The notes beneath the pieces are model-generated. The model was not told the DNA's origin and did no database searches. It worked only from the letters and a program-made list of their open reading frames with translations. This document shows positions 12,950-63,607 of a stretch of 64,000 nucleotides of DNA, in pieces. Position 1 is the stretch's first letter; every line of letters begins with the position of its first letter. The position numbers were made by a program, and so were the translations under genes. The DNA is taken from NCBI GenBank assembly GCA_963978895.1, contig OZ022241.1, positions 37,987,833 to 38,051,832 of the forward strand, read 5' to 3'. The stretch is from Erpobdella octoculata. Its lineage: Eukaryota > Annelida > Clitellata > Hirudinida > Erpobdellidae.

Positions 12950-13810
12950 GGCGGTTCGCATCTCACTGGCATTACTCAAGTTGAGTGTTTCGTGAAAACA
13001 ACTCCTTTAAAAGAAGAAAACAATTGGTTTATTCGAAATACCTGGCTCAACTGTCGTTGTTCTTGGTGTTGTTTTTGATTTTCGGGTAGATGTAGGTCCT
13101 GCTAATATGGAATTACTTTTGTAATTTTTTTAATACAATCAAATTAAAAGTATAATTAAATCATTTCAGCATTATTTTGTCATAAACTGCATTATTGCTT
13201 GTTGATATTTCAAAATTCTAATAATTATGATAAAATTGCTAGAATAAAGTTGTATTAACTTAATTAAACGTTGCATAGGAATACCCGTGATCTATTTAAT
13301 CAAGTAGTTATTTTTAGATTTAAAATTAAAAAAAAATTGAAATTTTATTTGTAATTTTCAAACAAAAACACTTGGCCATCCTACTTGCGAGCCAGACCCA
13401 AGCCTGGATAAAGAAAAAAGTAAAGAAAGAAAAGATTTAATGTTCCCCCGGTTCGAATCTCACTGGCATTATTCAAGTTGAGTGTCTCGTGGAAAATACT
13501 CATTTAAAAAAAGAAATAAGTTTATTTAAAATAATTGGCTCAACTGGCGGTCTTCTTCTTGTAGTTTTTTGGGTCGTCGTAGGTCCTGGTAATATGGAAT
13601 TACTTTTGTAGTTTTTTTTATTAAAACCAAATTAAAAGTATAATTAAATCATTTCGGCATTATTTTGTCATAAACTGCATTAATGCTTGTTGATATTTCA
13701 AAATTCTAATAATTATGATAAAATTGCTAGAATAAAGTTGTAGTAACTTAGTTAAACGTTGCATAAGAATACCCGTGATCTATTTAATCAAGTAGATATT
13801 TTTAGATATG
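12950..13810. repeat. Tandem duplication, unit about 490 bases
   Basis: 12950-13330 and 13440-13810 match (tctcactggcatta ... caagttgagtg ... taatatggaattacttttgta ... acccgtgatctatttaatcaagtag). Each copy includes, on the minus strand, a PTS-rich module after an AG at 13099 or 13586. Confidence 0.9.
13370..13425. repeat. Fragment of short retro-insertion family
   Basis: Contains cttgcgagccagacccaag and cctggataaag, matching the start of the insertion at 18555-18730. Confidence 0.65.
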
Positions 13811-13892
13811 AAATAAAAAAATTGAAAATTTTTGTGTGTGTAATTTTCAAATGCAGTTGTGTCGGAAAGTCGTTTATTGTTAAACGGATGTG

Positions 13893-14140
13893 TTTACTAA
13901 CCTTGCCGAACCGACACGATATATCCACAAAAGTGTCCGAATTAGTAAAAGAATTAAAACGATCTGTTGAATTATCATTGAATTCAGCTAAGTATGTGTC
14001 AATCACAACAGATGGTCTCGGCCATGTTATTCATCGGCAATGATGGGAATAACTTGCCATTATTTAGATTGAAACAACAATAAAATAAGAAGAGCTTTTC
14101 TGACTTTTGGAACAATTATGCAACCCATTACAGGCTTTGC
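13893..14140 (+). pseudogene. hAT transposase fragment
   Basis: Reads LPNRHDISTKVSELVKELK then AKYVSITTDG, the conserved DDE-leading region of hAT transposases (TTDxW), broken after that by stops and shifts. No terminal inverted repeats found around it. Confidence 0.65.
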
Positions 14141-14147
14141 TCTTAGC

Positions 14148-14455
14148 AAATAATGAAAGAACCTGGCCACAACGACACTCTCTCGGGGACGCCTGTGAGA
14201 TAAAGTTGTGACATTTTTTCTGGCGCAGTCGACAGGATCTCCCAACCAACATCAGCGGAGATCACCATCATCAGCCTGGGTGCCGCATCAACACCGGAAA
14301 CGACCATCTCGTGTAGCTTATAACAAGAAAGTAAAAATTTTGTTTTTGGTAGTCATAGGTCGTAGGACGTTGAAGTCCAAGACTAGGTAGGACGTGTGAG
14401 TTCGGTAAATTTGGAGAGATAGTTTCGGTGAATTGTTTCATTGTCTTTGGGGTGC
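14148..14455. repeat. Third copy of a 300-base module of the left repeat
   Basis: From aataatgaaagaacctggcc to cattgtctttgg this matches 4387-4685 and 8701-9001 closely. It lies about 3 kb beyond copy B and right after hAT transposase debris, so the module also moves or is copied independently. Confidence 0.88.
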
Positions 14456-14566
14456 TGAACACTTCTTGAATAGATCTCTATAGTAAGCTCAGAGCTTTTG
14501 GTGCCGTAAACCCTGTAGGAGTTGAATTGGTGGATTTGTTATCCGTAAAAAAGCAACAAAATAAAC

Positions 14567-14703
14567 ATCACAATTCCGTTTATCACTACCATCTGGACAA
14601 TTCTTCCTCATGTTACAGACCAATTTTCTGCTTATGCATCCAGAACTATCTTCACAGGCAAACACATCTTTGTAGAGAGATATACAAGTGAAGGGAGGTA
14701 TTA
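14567..14703 (-). CDS. Solitary LDL-receptor class A (LDLa) exon
   Basis: After a ttttatag acceptor: PPFTCISLYKDVFACEDS, then SGCISRKLVCNMRKNC and PDGSDKRNC. All six cysteines with LDLa spacing and the acidic DGSD calcium box are present; the usual Glu of SDE is Lys. Starts phase 1; a possible donor gtttat follows TGTGAT. No other exon of the gene was recognised, unless the Thr-rich modules further along the minus strand belong to it. Confidence 0.6.
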
Positions 14704-16734
14704 CTATAAAAAATATAATTCTATTTAAATTTATTACATAATTATGAAACAAATTCATTACTAAAAAGCAATATCATTGTTGTACATCCTGATGCCCTTT
14801 CCTCCCTTTTTCTTCTTTCCTTCTTCGCTCCACCCTCAAGAATTTGGCTCTAATTCATTCCAAATTTCTAACCTGACTGGTCACATTTTTTTTTCGAATA
14901 GCGAGGTCATCAACAGCTATGTAACCAGGTTCCATAAATGTAAAACTGGCCATTCCAGCTTCTAAATGGATGGATGGATGGATGGACGGACGGACGGGCT
15001 AGTTGTTGTAATTATAATAACAGGATTTAAGGTGGTTCACAGGCATCTATGTCCTCATAGGAGCCACCACCAACAAGATGAGAAAATTGTAGAAAATAAT
15101 TACTTTTTAAGTCTGGCAAAAAAGTCTGCGTTTGTTTTGACGATTTTTCGACACAAACACAGACAACTGATTCAATTTCAGTAAGCTCGGTAAAAATCAC
15201 TTTATGCGTATCGTGGTTGGCTCTCTTTTTCCCAGTTTTGAAAAGTAGAAGTTTCATATAGAGACAGTCTTGAGCTCTAGAGTATTACCGTCTTCGTTCT
15301 GCTGCCTCTTGACAGTTTTGACCAAGATGTCCATTCAGAGGAAAAGACGGTTTCTGGGTATGAAACCCTTGAAGTAAATTTTGCTGTTTTCTTTAAGTTG
15401 TTTTTGAAAGTAGGAAATTTGAAGATTATTCTGCGGTGTGGTGTTTGTTGCCAACTTCTGTGTTTCTTTTACTCAAGAATCAAGTTTTAACTTGGAGACT
15501 GAGGACTCATGGGGGGGAGGTGCAGCAACTTTTTTCCAAAGAATTCTGAAGATAACCGGTTTTTTAAACAACTTCAACTACACGAAATGGAGCATAGGAA
15601 GATTGGAAGAAAGATCAGCAGATCCCTCTTCCAAGGACCACCGCAGACAACCTAACGAACGCAGACAAGCAGTCTCGGAAGTTATGCAGACGTGGACGTC
15701 AAAGGCTTTTCTGCAGATCACGGTATGTATCTATGTATCTTCCTCCTGTTTGGCGTGGTGGGCAAAAATCAGTACCGTATGAAGGGTTGTGCGGGCTGTG
15801 CCATCGCACAGGGCGCCGGCGTCATGGGGGGGGGGCTATTAATATACATTAATAAATAAAAAAATACAATTTTCGCGTTTATTTTTTCAACATTTTACCA
15901 GCAAAAATATCAAATTTCACGACGCTGCGAAAATTCTCTAAAATTCTGACGTTCTACCACCCATAACTCAATTAAATCACCAGCCCCACTAACATCATCA
16001 TCACCACCATCCCGCCAACATTAAAATATCGGCAAGATCAAAGAGAATTAAAAATTTAAATTTTTTTTGATAATGTAATTCTTAAACCAGTTAATTTTCA
16101 AAACATGCCGCCCAATTCTTTGATGTCATTTTTATATTCTTTTATCAATTTAATTTTTTTTCAATCAATACTTTACTTTCATTCGCGAATGACTGAAGAA
16201 TGTCTAAAAAGTGCCGACGTTTTCTTTGATGTCATTTTAATTTTTTTCATGCTTTATAGAAAATTAAAATGTTTTATCAATTATTTCACTCTTCCAATTT
16301 CTTTAGGGGGCGCCAAAAAAATGTAACTCGCACAGGGCGCCAAAATAGCTTGCTACGGCTCTGGAGAAAATACAGCAGCCATCTTCCGACGATTACCGGC
16401 GACAACCCATCTACGTTCCAGCCCCTTCATAGTGTGGAAGATGAAACTCCAAAGGTTTGTCTGCGGATCACGGTTTGTGCTTTCCTCCTGTTGGTTATGT
16501 GTGAGGGAAGTGCATCAACCATCAGCCTTCTTCCAACGACTGCCGACGACGACCTGACACCCCACAACAATTTAACGGTTCGTCGCAACCAACACCTATC
16601 AATTCTATAACTTTGTATGATGTGCAACAAAGTTTTGCAATGTTTGCGGATATTCAGATTTGAAATGTAACGAATTTCCTGACATGGAATTTGGTCAAAT
16701 ATTGATATTCTCTTATATTTATCTTACATATATT
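14704..16734. other. No firm gene; degenerate transposon-like DNA
   Basis: Holds a GGAT/GGAC run at 14965-14998, two similar segments ending CTGCAGATCACGgt and CTGCGGATCACGgt (about 15685-15735 and 16430-16480), and gcgcc-containing repeats near 15805 and 16305-16350. The two similar segments each precede a hydrophobic stretch but lack clear exon structure. Confidence 0.5.
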
Positions 16735-16828
16735 ATTTAGTCATATGTAACGAATTTCATGTATTGATCTTACTGATATTGTACATTCATGTACCGACCT
16801 TTTGAGATATTCATATATTGAACTTGCT

Positions 16829-17510
16829 GTTATTGTACATTCCGGTACCTTCTAGCAGAGATGTAGTACTTGGTACTCGTACTCGTACTCGAGTACAACT
16901 CGAGTACCGTTTTCAAGTACTCGTACTCGTACTTGTACTCGGAACCTTGGTACTCGTACTCGTACTCGTACTCGTTATTCCACTCAGTACTCGTACTCGT
17001 ACTCGCATATGCGACACCTTCTCTAAAAAAAGTTTGCTTGTTTACTAAACAGTTGTTTGGGATAATATTTCGTTTATACTTGCTGAACTCTAGTATACAG
17101 AGATGTAGTACTTGGTACTCGTACCCGTACCGTTCATCTGGGTCACCCCCACCAGCCAAAAAGTCAAAGTTATTGTACATTCCGGTACCTTCTAGCAGAG
17201 ATGTAGTACTTGGTACTCGTACTCGTACTCGAGTACAACTCGAGTACCGTTTTCAAGTACTCGTACTCGTACTTGTACTCGGAACCTTGGTACTCGTACT
17301 CGTACTCGTACTCGTTATTCCACTCAGTACTCGTACTCGTACTCGTACTCGTTATTCCACTAAGTACTCGTACTCGTACTCGCATATGCGACACCTTCTC
17401 TAAAAAAAGTTTGCTTGTTTACTAAACAGTTGTTTGGGATAATATTTCGTTTATACTTGCTGAACTCTAGTATACAGAGATGTAGTACTTGGTACTCGTA
17501 CTCGTACCGT
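16829..17510. repeat. 340-base tandem duplication inside the hAT element
   Basis: gttattgtacattccggtac, the CCTTCTAG target site, the terminal repeat and the TACTCG array recur at 17169 onwards. The duplication therefore happened after insertion. Confidence 0.9.
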
Positions 17511-18116
17511 TCATCTGGGTCACCCCCACCAGCCAAAAAGTCAAAGTTGTTTCACAAGTATTCATCGACGTTAGATGACACCTCCCTTAATGTCGATGCA
17601 CAGTTGACCAGATATCTTGAGATGAGGATCACTGGTGATGTGGATGTTGCACTAATGTTTTGGCAGAATCATTCCAGTGACCTTGACAAACTGTATCGCC
17701 CAGCACTTCGTGCCTTAAGTATTCCAGTTTCATGTTCACCAGTAGAGCGTGTGTTCACTGTGTTCAGCCACGGCGGAATAATTTTAAAACCCCCTAGGGC
17801 TAAGATGTCGGACTCTAAACTGTCGTCGCTAATTTTTCTGAAATGTAATGGTTTTTTGATGTAGAATAAACTATTATTTTGTTGACTTTAAAAAGTACTC
17901 GAAAAGTACTCGCTAAAAATTTCTTGTACTCGTACTCGTACTTGTACTCGAGACCTCAGTACTCGTACTCGTACTTGTACTCGAGACCTCAGTACTCGTA
18001 CTCGTACTCGTACTCGATAACTTGATACCATGGTACTCGTACTCGTACACGTACTCGATACCATAGTACTCGTACTCGTACTCGTACTCGGACCATAAGT
18101 ACTCGCAACATCTCTG
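16856..18116 (+). mobile_element. Non-autonomous hAT element with 8-bp target-site duplication
   Basis: Starts CAGAGATGTAGTACT and ends with the inverted AGTACTCGCAACATCTCTG. Directly flanked by CCTTCTAG at 16848-16855 and 18117-18124, the 8-bp duplication expected of hAT transposition. It contains only the 3' end of a transposase frame (17561-17863) and long TACTCG arrays next to both ends. A 340-base stretch including the left flank and terminal repeat is duplicated in tandem inside it. Confidence 0.92.
17561..17863 (+). pseudogene. hAT transposase C-terminal (dimerisation) region
   Basis: Reads MFWQNHSSDLDKLYRPALRA then LSIPVSCSPVERVFTVFSHG, a conserved hAT C-terminal block (LSIPxSxxPVERVFSxxG), followed by a terminal LKCNGFLM. 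The catalytic part is missing, so it cannot be active. Confidence 0.9.
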
Positions 18117-18554
18117 CCTTCTAGGATACGAATGTATGGATTTTACTGGTATTATGCATTCATGTATCTTCTGAGATACTCATGTATTGATATTATACAT
18201 TCATGTTTCTACCTTATAAAATACTCATGTATTGAACTTGCTCATATTTTACATTCAGGTAGCCTACGACCTCTTGAGATACTCATGTATTGATATTACT
18301 GATATTGTACAATCATGTACCGACCTTATGATATATTCATGTATTGAACATACGAATATTGTACATTCATGTACCTTTTGAGATATACTTATGTATCGAT
18401 ATTACTGATATTGTACAATCATGTATCGACCATCTGAGATACTTCTGTATCAAACTTACTGATATTGTACATTTATGTACTGACTTTCTTAGATACACTA
18501 GTACTTATTTACAGCTTTTTATGTACTAACTCATGTTGACATAGGTAGGTATGT

Positions 18555-18730
18555 AACTCCGCCTTGCTAATTGCGAGCCAGTCCCAAGCCTGGAGAAAGG
18601 AGGAGGGAAAAGTATAAAGGATCAAACTATGATCCACGACAGGAAGTACTTAATTGCTTCCTACATACAGCCATTAGAGTCTTAAAACACCTGGTGTAAA
18701 GGACTATAAACTATTATAAAAAAAAAAAAA
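18555..18730 (+). mobile_element. Short retro-insertion with poly-A and 11-bp target-site duplication
   Basis: Flanked by GGTAGGTATGT at 18544-18554 and 18731-18741; ends in a 13-base A run. Contains tgatccacgacaggaagtac and taaaggactataaactatta, shared with the insertion at 35303-35450. Likely the 3' end of a LINE or a SINE. Confidence 0.85.
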
Positions 18731-18749
18731 GGTAGGTATGTCTGGACAC

Positions 18750-20035
18750 GTTTAGACAGATCCGTCGATAGAATTCATTTTCGAGCCCTCGAGACCATTG
18801 TTCCTGCCACTTGATGAGAATTTCATTTTTGACAAAGGTCTTTACGTCTGCCATTTCGACGTGGGTTCTCAGCTGGACTTCGGGAGATGAGATGACACTT
18901 GTTGCAAGTCTATCAGCCTTTTCGTTACCAGGAATGTGGCTGGCGGCTGAGTACCCAAACAATGGTGCAGGCTATCCCCTTCTTGTTGCATTTTGTCACT
19001 CGGCTGAGGACCTCTGCTGCATGAGTACGAAGATGGCTCTTTGTTCTGTGGCTGAGTGCTGTTGCAGAGCTGAGTGAATCCGTGAAAATGGTCACTCTGT
19101 CGGTTCCAACGTTCTCTTTGAAGTTAACAGAGTTGTCTAATATGATCTCGAGGGCTGTTTGGATGGCTGTCATTTCGGCAGTGAAAATCGACAGAAAGTC
19201 TGGCGTTCTTCTTGAAAACTCGACGTTGAGAGCTTTGAAGAATACCCCGGTGGCAGTCTTCCGTTTCACTTTGGAGGCATCTGTGTAAATGGTAACGGTG
19301 CCGTCATACTTGGTAATCTTTTCCAATCGATTGGTTTTCTCTTTCGCCCAGAAGAGACATGTTCATTTCAGGAACGACAAGTTTCCATGGCAGAAGATCC
19401 ATCGGACGATCATCTGGACCTGGAAAATTCAGTTTTTCAAGCTGTTTTAATAGGTCATCAAAGTTTTTTTGGCAGCTGTGATGATGTTCGTTTGCCTGAT
19501 CCTGCAAAAATTTCGTACGGTCCATTGTGGTCTGTCGTCGGGATAAGGAAAGAAGATTTTTCTTGCAGGATGATCTTTGACCTGTCTCGTTCGGACGGCG
19601 TAGGCGTAGAGAGCCAGCAAGCCATCATCTGTTGTTCTTTACTCAAGTCTAGTGGCATCTCACCGCACTCAACCTGGAGAGATGCAAGGCTGGTTCCACT
19701 AAGTGCACCAGTCACAGCTAAGAGTGTTCGTCGCTGTATCCTTTCTAGACTTTTCATGAGAGTTCTCGCCGTCTGGTTGAACGCTACACACCGGTAGTCA
19801 AGAACCGACCGGACTATCGCACGGTAGAGTAGGAGAAGGTTCTCTTTGCAGAAGCCCCATTTTGAGACCGGTCACTGCCCTGAGGACGTTAACTCTTTTT
19901 TCGGCTTTGCTGACAGTTTTTGCAATATGTTTGGCCCACGTCAGTTTCTCATCGAAGGTAACTCCGAGAAACAGATGTCTTCAGCCTCAGCCCTTTGTAG
20001 AATTTTGTTTCCGATCTTGAGTTCGTAGTCTTTCT
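18750..20035 (-). pseudogene. Decayed non-LTR retrotransposon: RT thumb and RNase H
   Basis: On the minus strand: FLGVTFDEKLTWAKHIAKTV (end of RT), then LLLLYRAIVRSVLDYRCVAF, MKSLERIQRRTLLAVTGA, an RNase H domain (VTIYTDASK ... AEMTAIQTALE ... TIFTDSLSS) and GNEKADRLA. Frameshifts near 19850 and 18970 break the frame. The RNase H places it near the I/R1-type elements. The 5' half is gone. Confidence 0.85.
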
Positions 20036-20099
20036 AAGAATTTCTGATTTCTTCCGATTTGGCACAAAACCTCAAAAGAATTTTTTTTAAATAATGAAA

Positions 20100-20830
20100 C
20101 TCGTATCTTATAAAAAAAACACCTTAATATTGATTTTTAATGTTTTTACATTTTCAGTTATTGATTTTTCAAGCAAATATAATCCTTTTCTCCGCCCTAC
20201 CTTTATAGTCCTAAAAGCCAAAACATAATAAAATTGGTAAAAAAAATTTGTAACTTTATTTTTTAAGTAGTATATTATACTAATTTATATATATATTGTA
20301 TTTTTAGTTTCAGAGTCGCAGTTTTTCTACGAAAAATATAACCCTATTTTCCACCCCACATTTAAAGTCCTGTAAACAAAAAATTTTCAAAAATTATTAA
20401 AACATGTAATTTGTTATTTTGTAAAAATAATCTCGGTACTAAATTGCAAAACTTTCACATTTTCAGTTTTTGGAGTTTTTAGTCAAAGATTCTTTTTTCC
20501 ACCTCAAATTTGAGGTCCTGGAAACCAAACTATCAAAAATTGGTAAAATACTTATATTTTTATTTTTTGAGTTGATACTAAATACTAATTTTTACATGTG
20601 TAGCACTTACAGTTCTTGAGTAGCAGTTATTATAAAAAAATAAATAACATTGTTTTTCACCCTACATTTGAGGTCCTGGCAACCAAATTTTCAAAAATTG
20701 GTGAAACACGTGTCTTATTTTTTAAAAAAGTATCTAGATAGTAGATACCAAATTTCAAAAACCTTCTCATTTTTGGTTTTTGAGATATGCGTTGTTTAAA
20801 AATAAATTTCCTGTATATGTAAATGTCCTG
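20100..20830. repeat. Tandem repeat, about 155-base unit
   Basis: Four to five degenerate units, each with a ttttcagtttttgag-like start (about 20152, 20307, 20461, 20614, 20770) and a tttgaggtcctg segment. Satellite-like; it separates two retrotransposon remnants. Confidence 0.8.
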
Positions 20831-21165
20831 TTTTATCCCCTAGGACAACATCTTCACCATCTTCTCCCAGACGTCAAGAAATCAGGATATCACCTTCGTC
20901 CTCGAGCTCACGACAGAGTTATTCCGCATGCAGATTCCATACTCAGAAAAATCTTTATCCATAGATTGTTGAACTCAAAATAACTTAAACAATGCCGAAC
21001 GCTATATTAAATCTCTGAAAAGGACAAGTTATAGATTTTATTTTATGTCTTTAACTTTAGATTGTCGAAACTCGTATTCCTTTTAATTCTTATTTTTATT
21101 ATTTAAATGTAAACCGCTGTGCGTCATTGTCAGGCTGGTTAATAAAGATTTACTTACTTAAGGAG
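20830..21165 (+). mobile_element. LINE 3' end (CR1-like), 5' truncated
   Basis: Reads HHLLPDVKKSGYHLRPRAHD then ILRKIFIHRLL and a stop, a C-terminal signature of CR1-like RT proteins, followed by a 3' UTR ending aataaagatttacttactta. Confidence 0.75.
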
Positions 21166-22560
21166 CAAAATTTTCAAAAAACCCTTTCTTAGTGTGTGCT
21201 TACGCTATAAAAGTAATATAAGTTCCAAATTTCATGTTCCTAGGACGAGGCGTATTTAATGAAAACATGATAATGACAGCGATTGAGAGTAGACACATTT
21301 TTCTAGTGATATTTTTTTGTTCTTAGGAGGGAGCCCAACTGGCACTATTTGGGGGGGGGGGCAGCATCATATAAACACGGCCCTGGCTACAAATTACCAC
21401 AGAGAACGTCCAAGATCAACTGATACACTCCAAAATAGCTGATTTTGTCAAAGCCTTAATTTTTGTTTAGCACTTGGAACATGGAATATTGTTGTTCAGA
21501 TTGGTTTACGAAGTCACGTGGTTTTGCCTTGAAGTGTGACTATAAAACAATCCATGGACTTATAATATATAATATTATATTATAAGTCTATGAAACAATC
21601 ATTTGAAATGTTTCAGAAAACTAGGAAAAATTGATTTTATTAAAATTTCAGTGAAAGAAACAGCAAATGTTTATTATTCAGATGATAAACTTATAACTTT
21701 TTTAAGCAGTTTGAGATAATAAAACAATATTTTTACTATGAATAAATCGATCCACCAATAAAATTGATTAGTTTTTACATAAATCTCAACTTTTAAGAAT
21801 TCGACCCAACCAAATAAAACTTCATATGCAAGGCTTTGTCATCGGACAAGTCAATTTAAAGTTTAACCTCAACAAGATAATTAATACACAAGAAAGTTCA
21901 AGTAAAATAAACATCCAATAGAAATGAAGGGTTATATCTATGTGAACGAAGTTTATGAATATTTATGAGAAACGTGACCGACCACACACAAAAAAGACAA
22001 GAAAAAAAGATAAAAGTTAAATGTTTATAAATCTCATAACTGCAGGCACTACATACCATTGTTGAATAAGCCGTTTAATTTAACTAGAGATGAAATATTA
22101 ACACTCAATCAATTTGCGATCACACACAGACGATCATTATCATCACCACTCACCAGCGACGTTTAAATCGTATTATCATACCGTTAGCTAGTTATTAATA
22201 ATATCGATGGAACAAAAAATTTACAGAAAAAAACATTCAGCTCGGTTATTCGAAGATCGTCACACGACAAGCGACTCGGAAGAAGTGGGGAGGGGGGAGC
22301 AGGTTGTTTCGACCGACTCGGAGAATGACAGCTGAAGAGCTACATCCCATTTTTGATTCGCCAGCAGCAGAAGCAGCAGCAGCAGCAATTTTAATTTTTA
22401 CAAATGATGATGTTATAATAATAATAATAATAAGAAGAAGAAAAAAAATGTTTAATCAGACCGACTTCTAAAAACGTGCTAGCCGACGTCTATACACAAA
22501 GAAGCGCATGTTCAAATAAATACTCTTTCACTCCGGGGTTTCGTACAGGAAACCTCGAGA
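21166..22560. other. Downstream flank of fibrillin, no gene seen
   Basis: Includes a near-perfect palindrome at about 21558-21593 (acttataatatataatatta and its complement), CAG repeats at 22368-22388, and probably the fibrillin 3' UTR on the minus strand. Confidence 0.6.
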
Positions 22561-22566
22561 AGCTAA

Positions 22567-61710
<39,144 letters not shown>

Positions 61711-61714
61711 CTGT

Positions 61715-61862
61715 AACGCAATGTAATGATATGTAATGATATGTAATGGTATGTAATGATATGTAATGGTATGTAATGATATGTAATGGTATGTAATGAT
61801 ATGTAATGATATGTATGTAATGATATGTAATGATATGTAATGATATGTAATGGTATGTATTA
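61715..61862. repeat. 10/20-base minisatellite ATGTAATGAT
   Basis: Array of atgtaatgat and atgtaatggt directly beside the acceptor of the FUN exon. Confidence 0.95.
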
Positions 61863-61868
61863 GATTAA

Positions 61869-62034
61869 TAGAGAACTGCATGAGTCGGGCCGGGCTTTGA
61901 TTTTAGGGTTTTCAGACGGGCCGGATTTTTTGTGCCAAGTATATGAACTAATTGATTAACAAAAAGCCTTGAAAATTCACTTATCGGTAATCGGCCGATA
62001 TTACATCGGCCGATGTAATATCGGTGCATCTCTA
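61869..62034. mobile_element. hAT/MITE-like fragments
   Basis: TAGAGAACTGCA start resembling the MITE at 52387 and an end ggtgcatctcta preceded by the palindrome cgatattacatcggccgatg. Probably two nested or fused fragments. Confidence 0.5.
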
Positions 62035-62039
62035 GATAT

Positions 62040-63565
62040 GACAAACTACAGTATAGTGTCAGTATCAGTAGTTAAATCATACTTAAAAAAATCTTGATGT
62101 AACTATGACATGACGTAACTAGTTGTACCGTGTAAGGCCTACAATTTGTGTATATGACAAATGAGCGGCATCTTTGATGTTACAGAAAACCTGAAATACG
62201 CTACAGAACAAAACAGGCGGAAAGCGGCTTGCGCGCATGCGTCGATCGTGAAAAATTTATACTTTAGCGTAATGTGGTGATGATGATGACACTTCTTAAT
62301 TAGTTTGAATGTAATAAGTTACATTTACAAGAAGAATGCTTAAAGTGGTTTTACCTTAGCAGTGGAATCTCAGAACGTTAGAATCCGTAATTCTGCTTAA
62401 CCTACTATGATTTTCTCTGCTTAGCATAGAAAATGCGAGGATTTATCAAATGACATTAAAACAGAAAAAAATTATATTACAATACAAAATTAAATTAAAA
62501 TACTAAATTATGTTACAATACACAAAATTACATTACAAGAGAAAGACAAATTGAAAGAGAAAGAAAGAAAAAAAGAGAAGAAAAGAAAGAAAAAGAGATA
62601 CAAGAGTGGCAGCTGGCAACCTCATGGGAATGGAATGACTTGAGTGTTGATTACCCTTCAAGAAGGACGATTTATACATCGAAAAGTGAATAATAAGTTT
62701 TGAAGGAGAAGAAAAAAAAACTTTTAACTCGCTCTTTTTTGTTCATTGTAAGAAACACTTGATAATGTCTGTCCTTCTGCGCGTAACGCCCTTGGTTCTA
62801 CGCATTCTCGTCTTCTGAGTATATACATGTGTACATGTGTACAAGCATACCTCTGTACAAGTGTACAAGTGGTGTACATGTGTAGAAGTGTACATTTGTA
62901 CATGTGTACAGGTGTAGAAGTGTACATTTGTACATGTGTACAGGTGTAGAAGTGTACATTTGTACATGTGTACAGGTGTACAACATCGTCGTACCCGATG
63001 ACCGATAAATAATTATAGCTTTTCTGAGTTTAAAAATGATATAACACGTGTGTGGTGGTTGTGTCTGCGTAGTGTTTATGTTTGTGTGCACGCTTGTAGG
63101 AATAACGGACACATGCACTCTACTTGTACCTTAAAAAATTAAAAGCCATCATCATCAGCACCCAAAAGAACGAGCCTGGAAACTTTAAAGCAAGGAGTTT
63201 TGAGATAAAAACGAAAATACAGTGAATACTTTGAAAACATAGAATAAAAGGCTGAGAGAGAGAGAGAGGGAATGAGAGAGTAAGAGAAAGAGAGAGATAA
63301 ATAGAAAGATATATTGAAGAAAAATAGAAAGATATATTGAAAAAAAATAGAAAGATATATTGAAGTTTTAAACGTATTTTCATCAGCCAGTCATGAGAGA
63401 AAAAACAGCTTAAAGTTTTTTGTTTGAATATAGCAAAAGATTTTTTTTTAAATCATGCGAATAAATTAATATTCAAATCGAATCAATAAACGGATAAATA
63501 TTTAAACAAAGGAGCGTTAAACAAGAAATAAATATTTTGCCCCGCATTTCCTTAAGCATGGATGA
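62040..63565. other. Upstream flank, no fibrillin 5' exon recognised
   Basis: A minisatellite of gtacatgtgtacaggtgtag units lies at 62820-62985 and GA repeats at 63250-63300. No signal-peptide exon could be identified on the minus strand. Confidence 0.6.
62820..62985. repeat. Minisatellite gtacatgtgtacaggtgtag
   Basis: Units of about 38 bases with aagtgtacatttgtacatgt; gives Cys/Thr/Tyr-rich false frames. Confidence 0.93.
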
Positions 63566-63607
63566 ATGGATAATAATAAATTATTTATAACACCGGCTCG
63601 TTCTCAG

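Larger units (their letters stand above)
16735..18535. repeat. Degenerate minisatellite split by a hAT insertion
   Basis: Units of roughly 50-60 bases with gatattgtacattcatgtac and gagatattcatgtattg, at 16735-16855 and resuming at 18117-18535. Confidence 0.85.

Noticed and set aside
16818..17425. Frames with (TR)n, (YS)n and (LV)n repeats
   Set aside because: TACTCG array of the hAT element, not protein coding.
18925..19326. RNase H frame as a host gene
   Set aside because: It is preceded by RT thumb sequence and broken by frameshifts, so it is retrotransposon debris.
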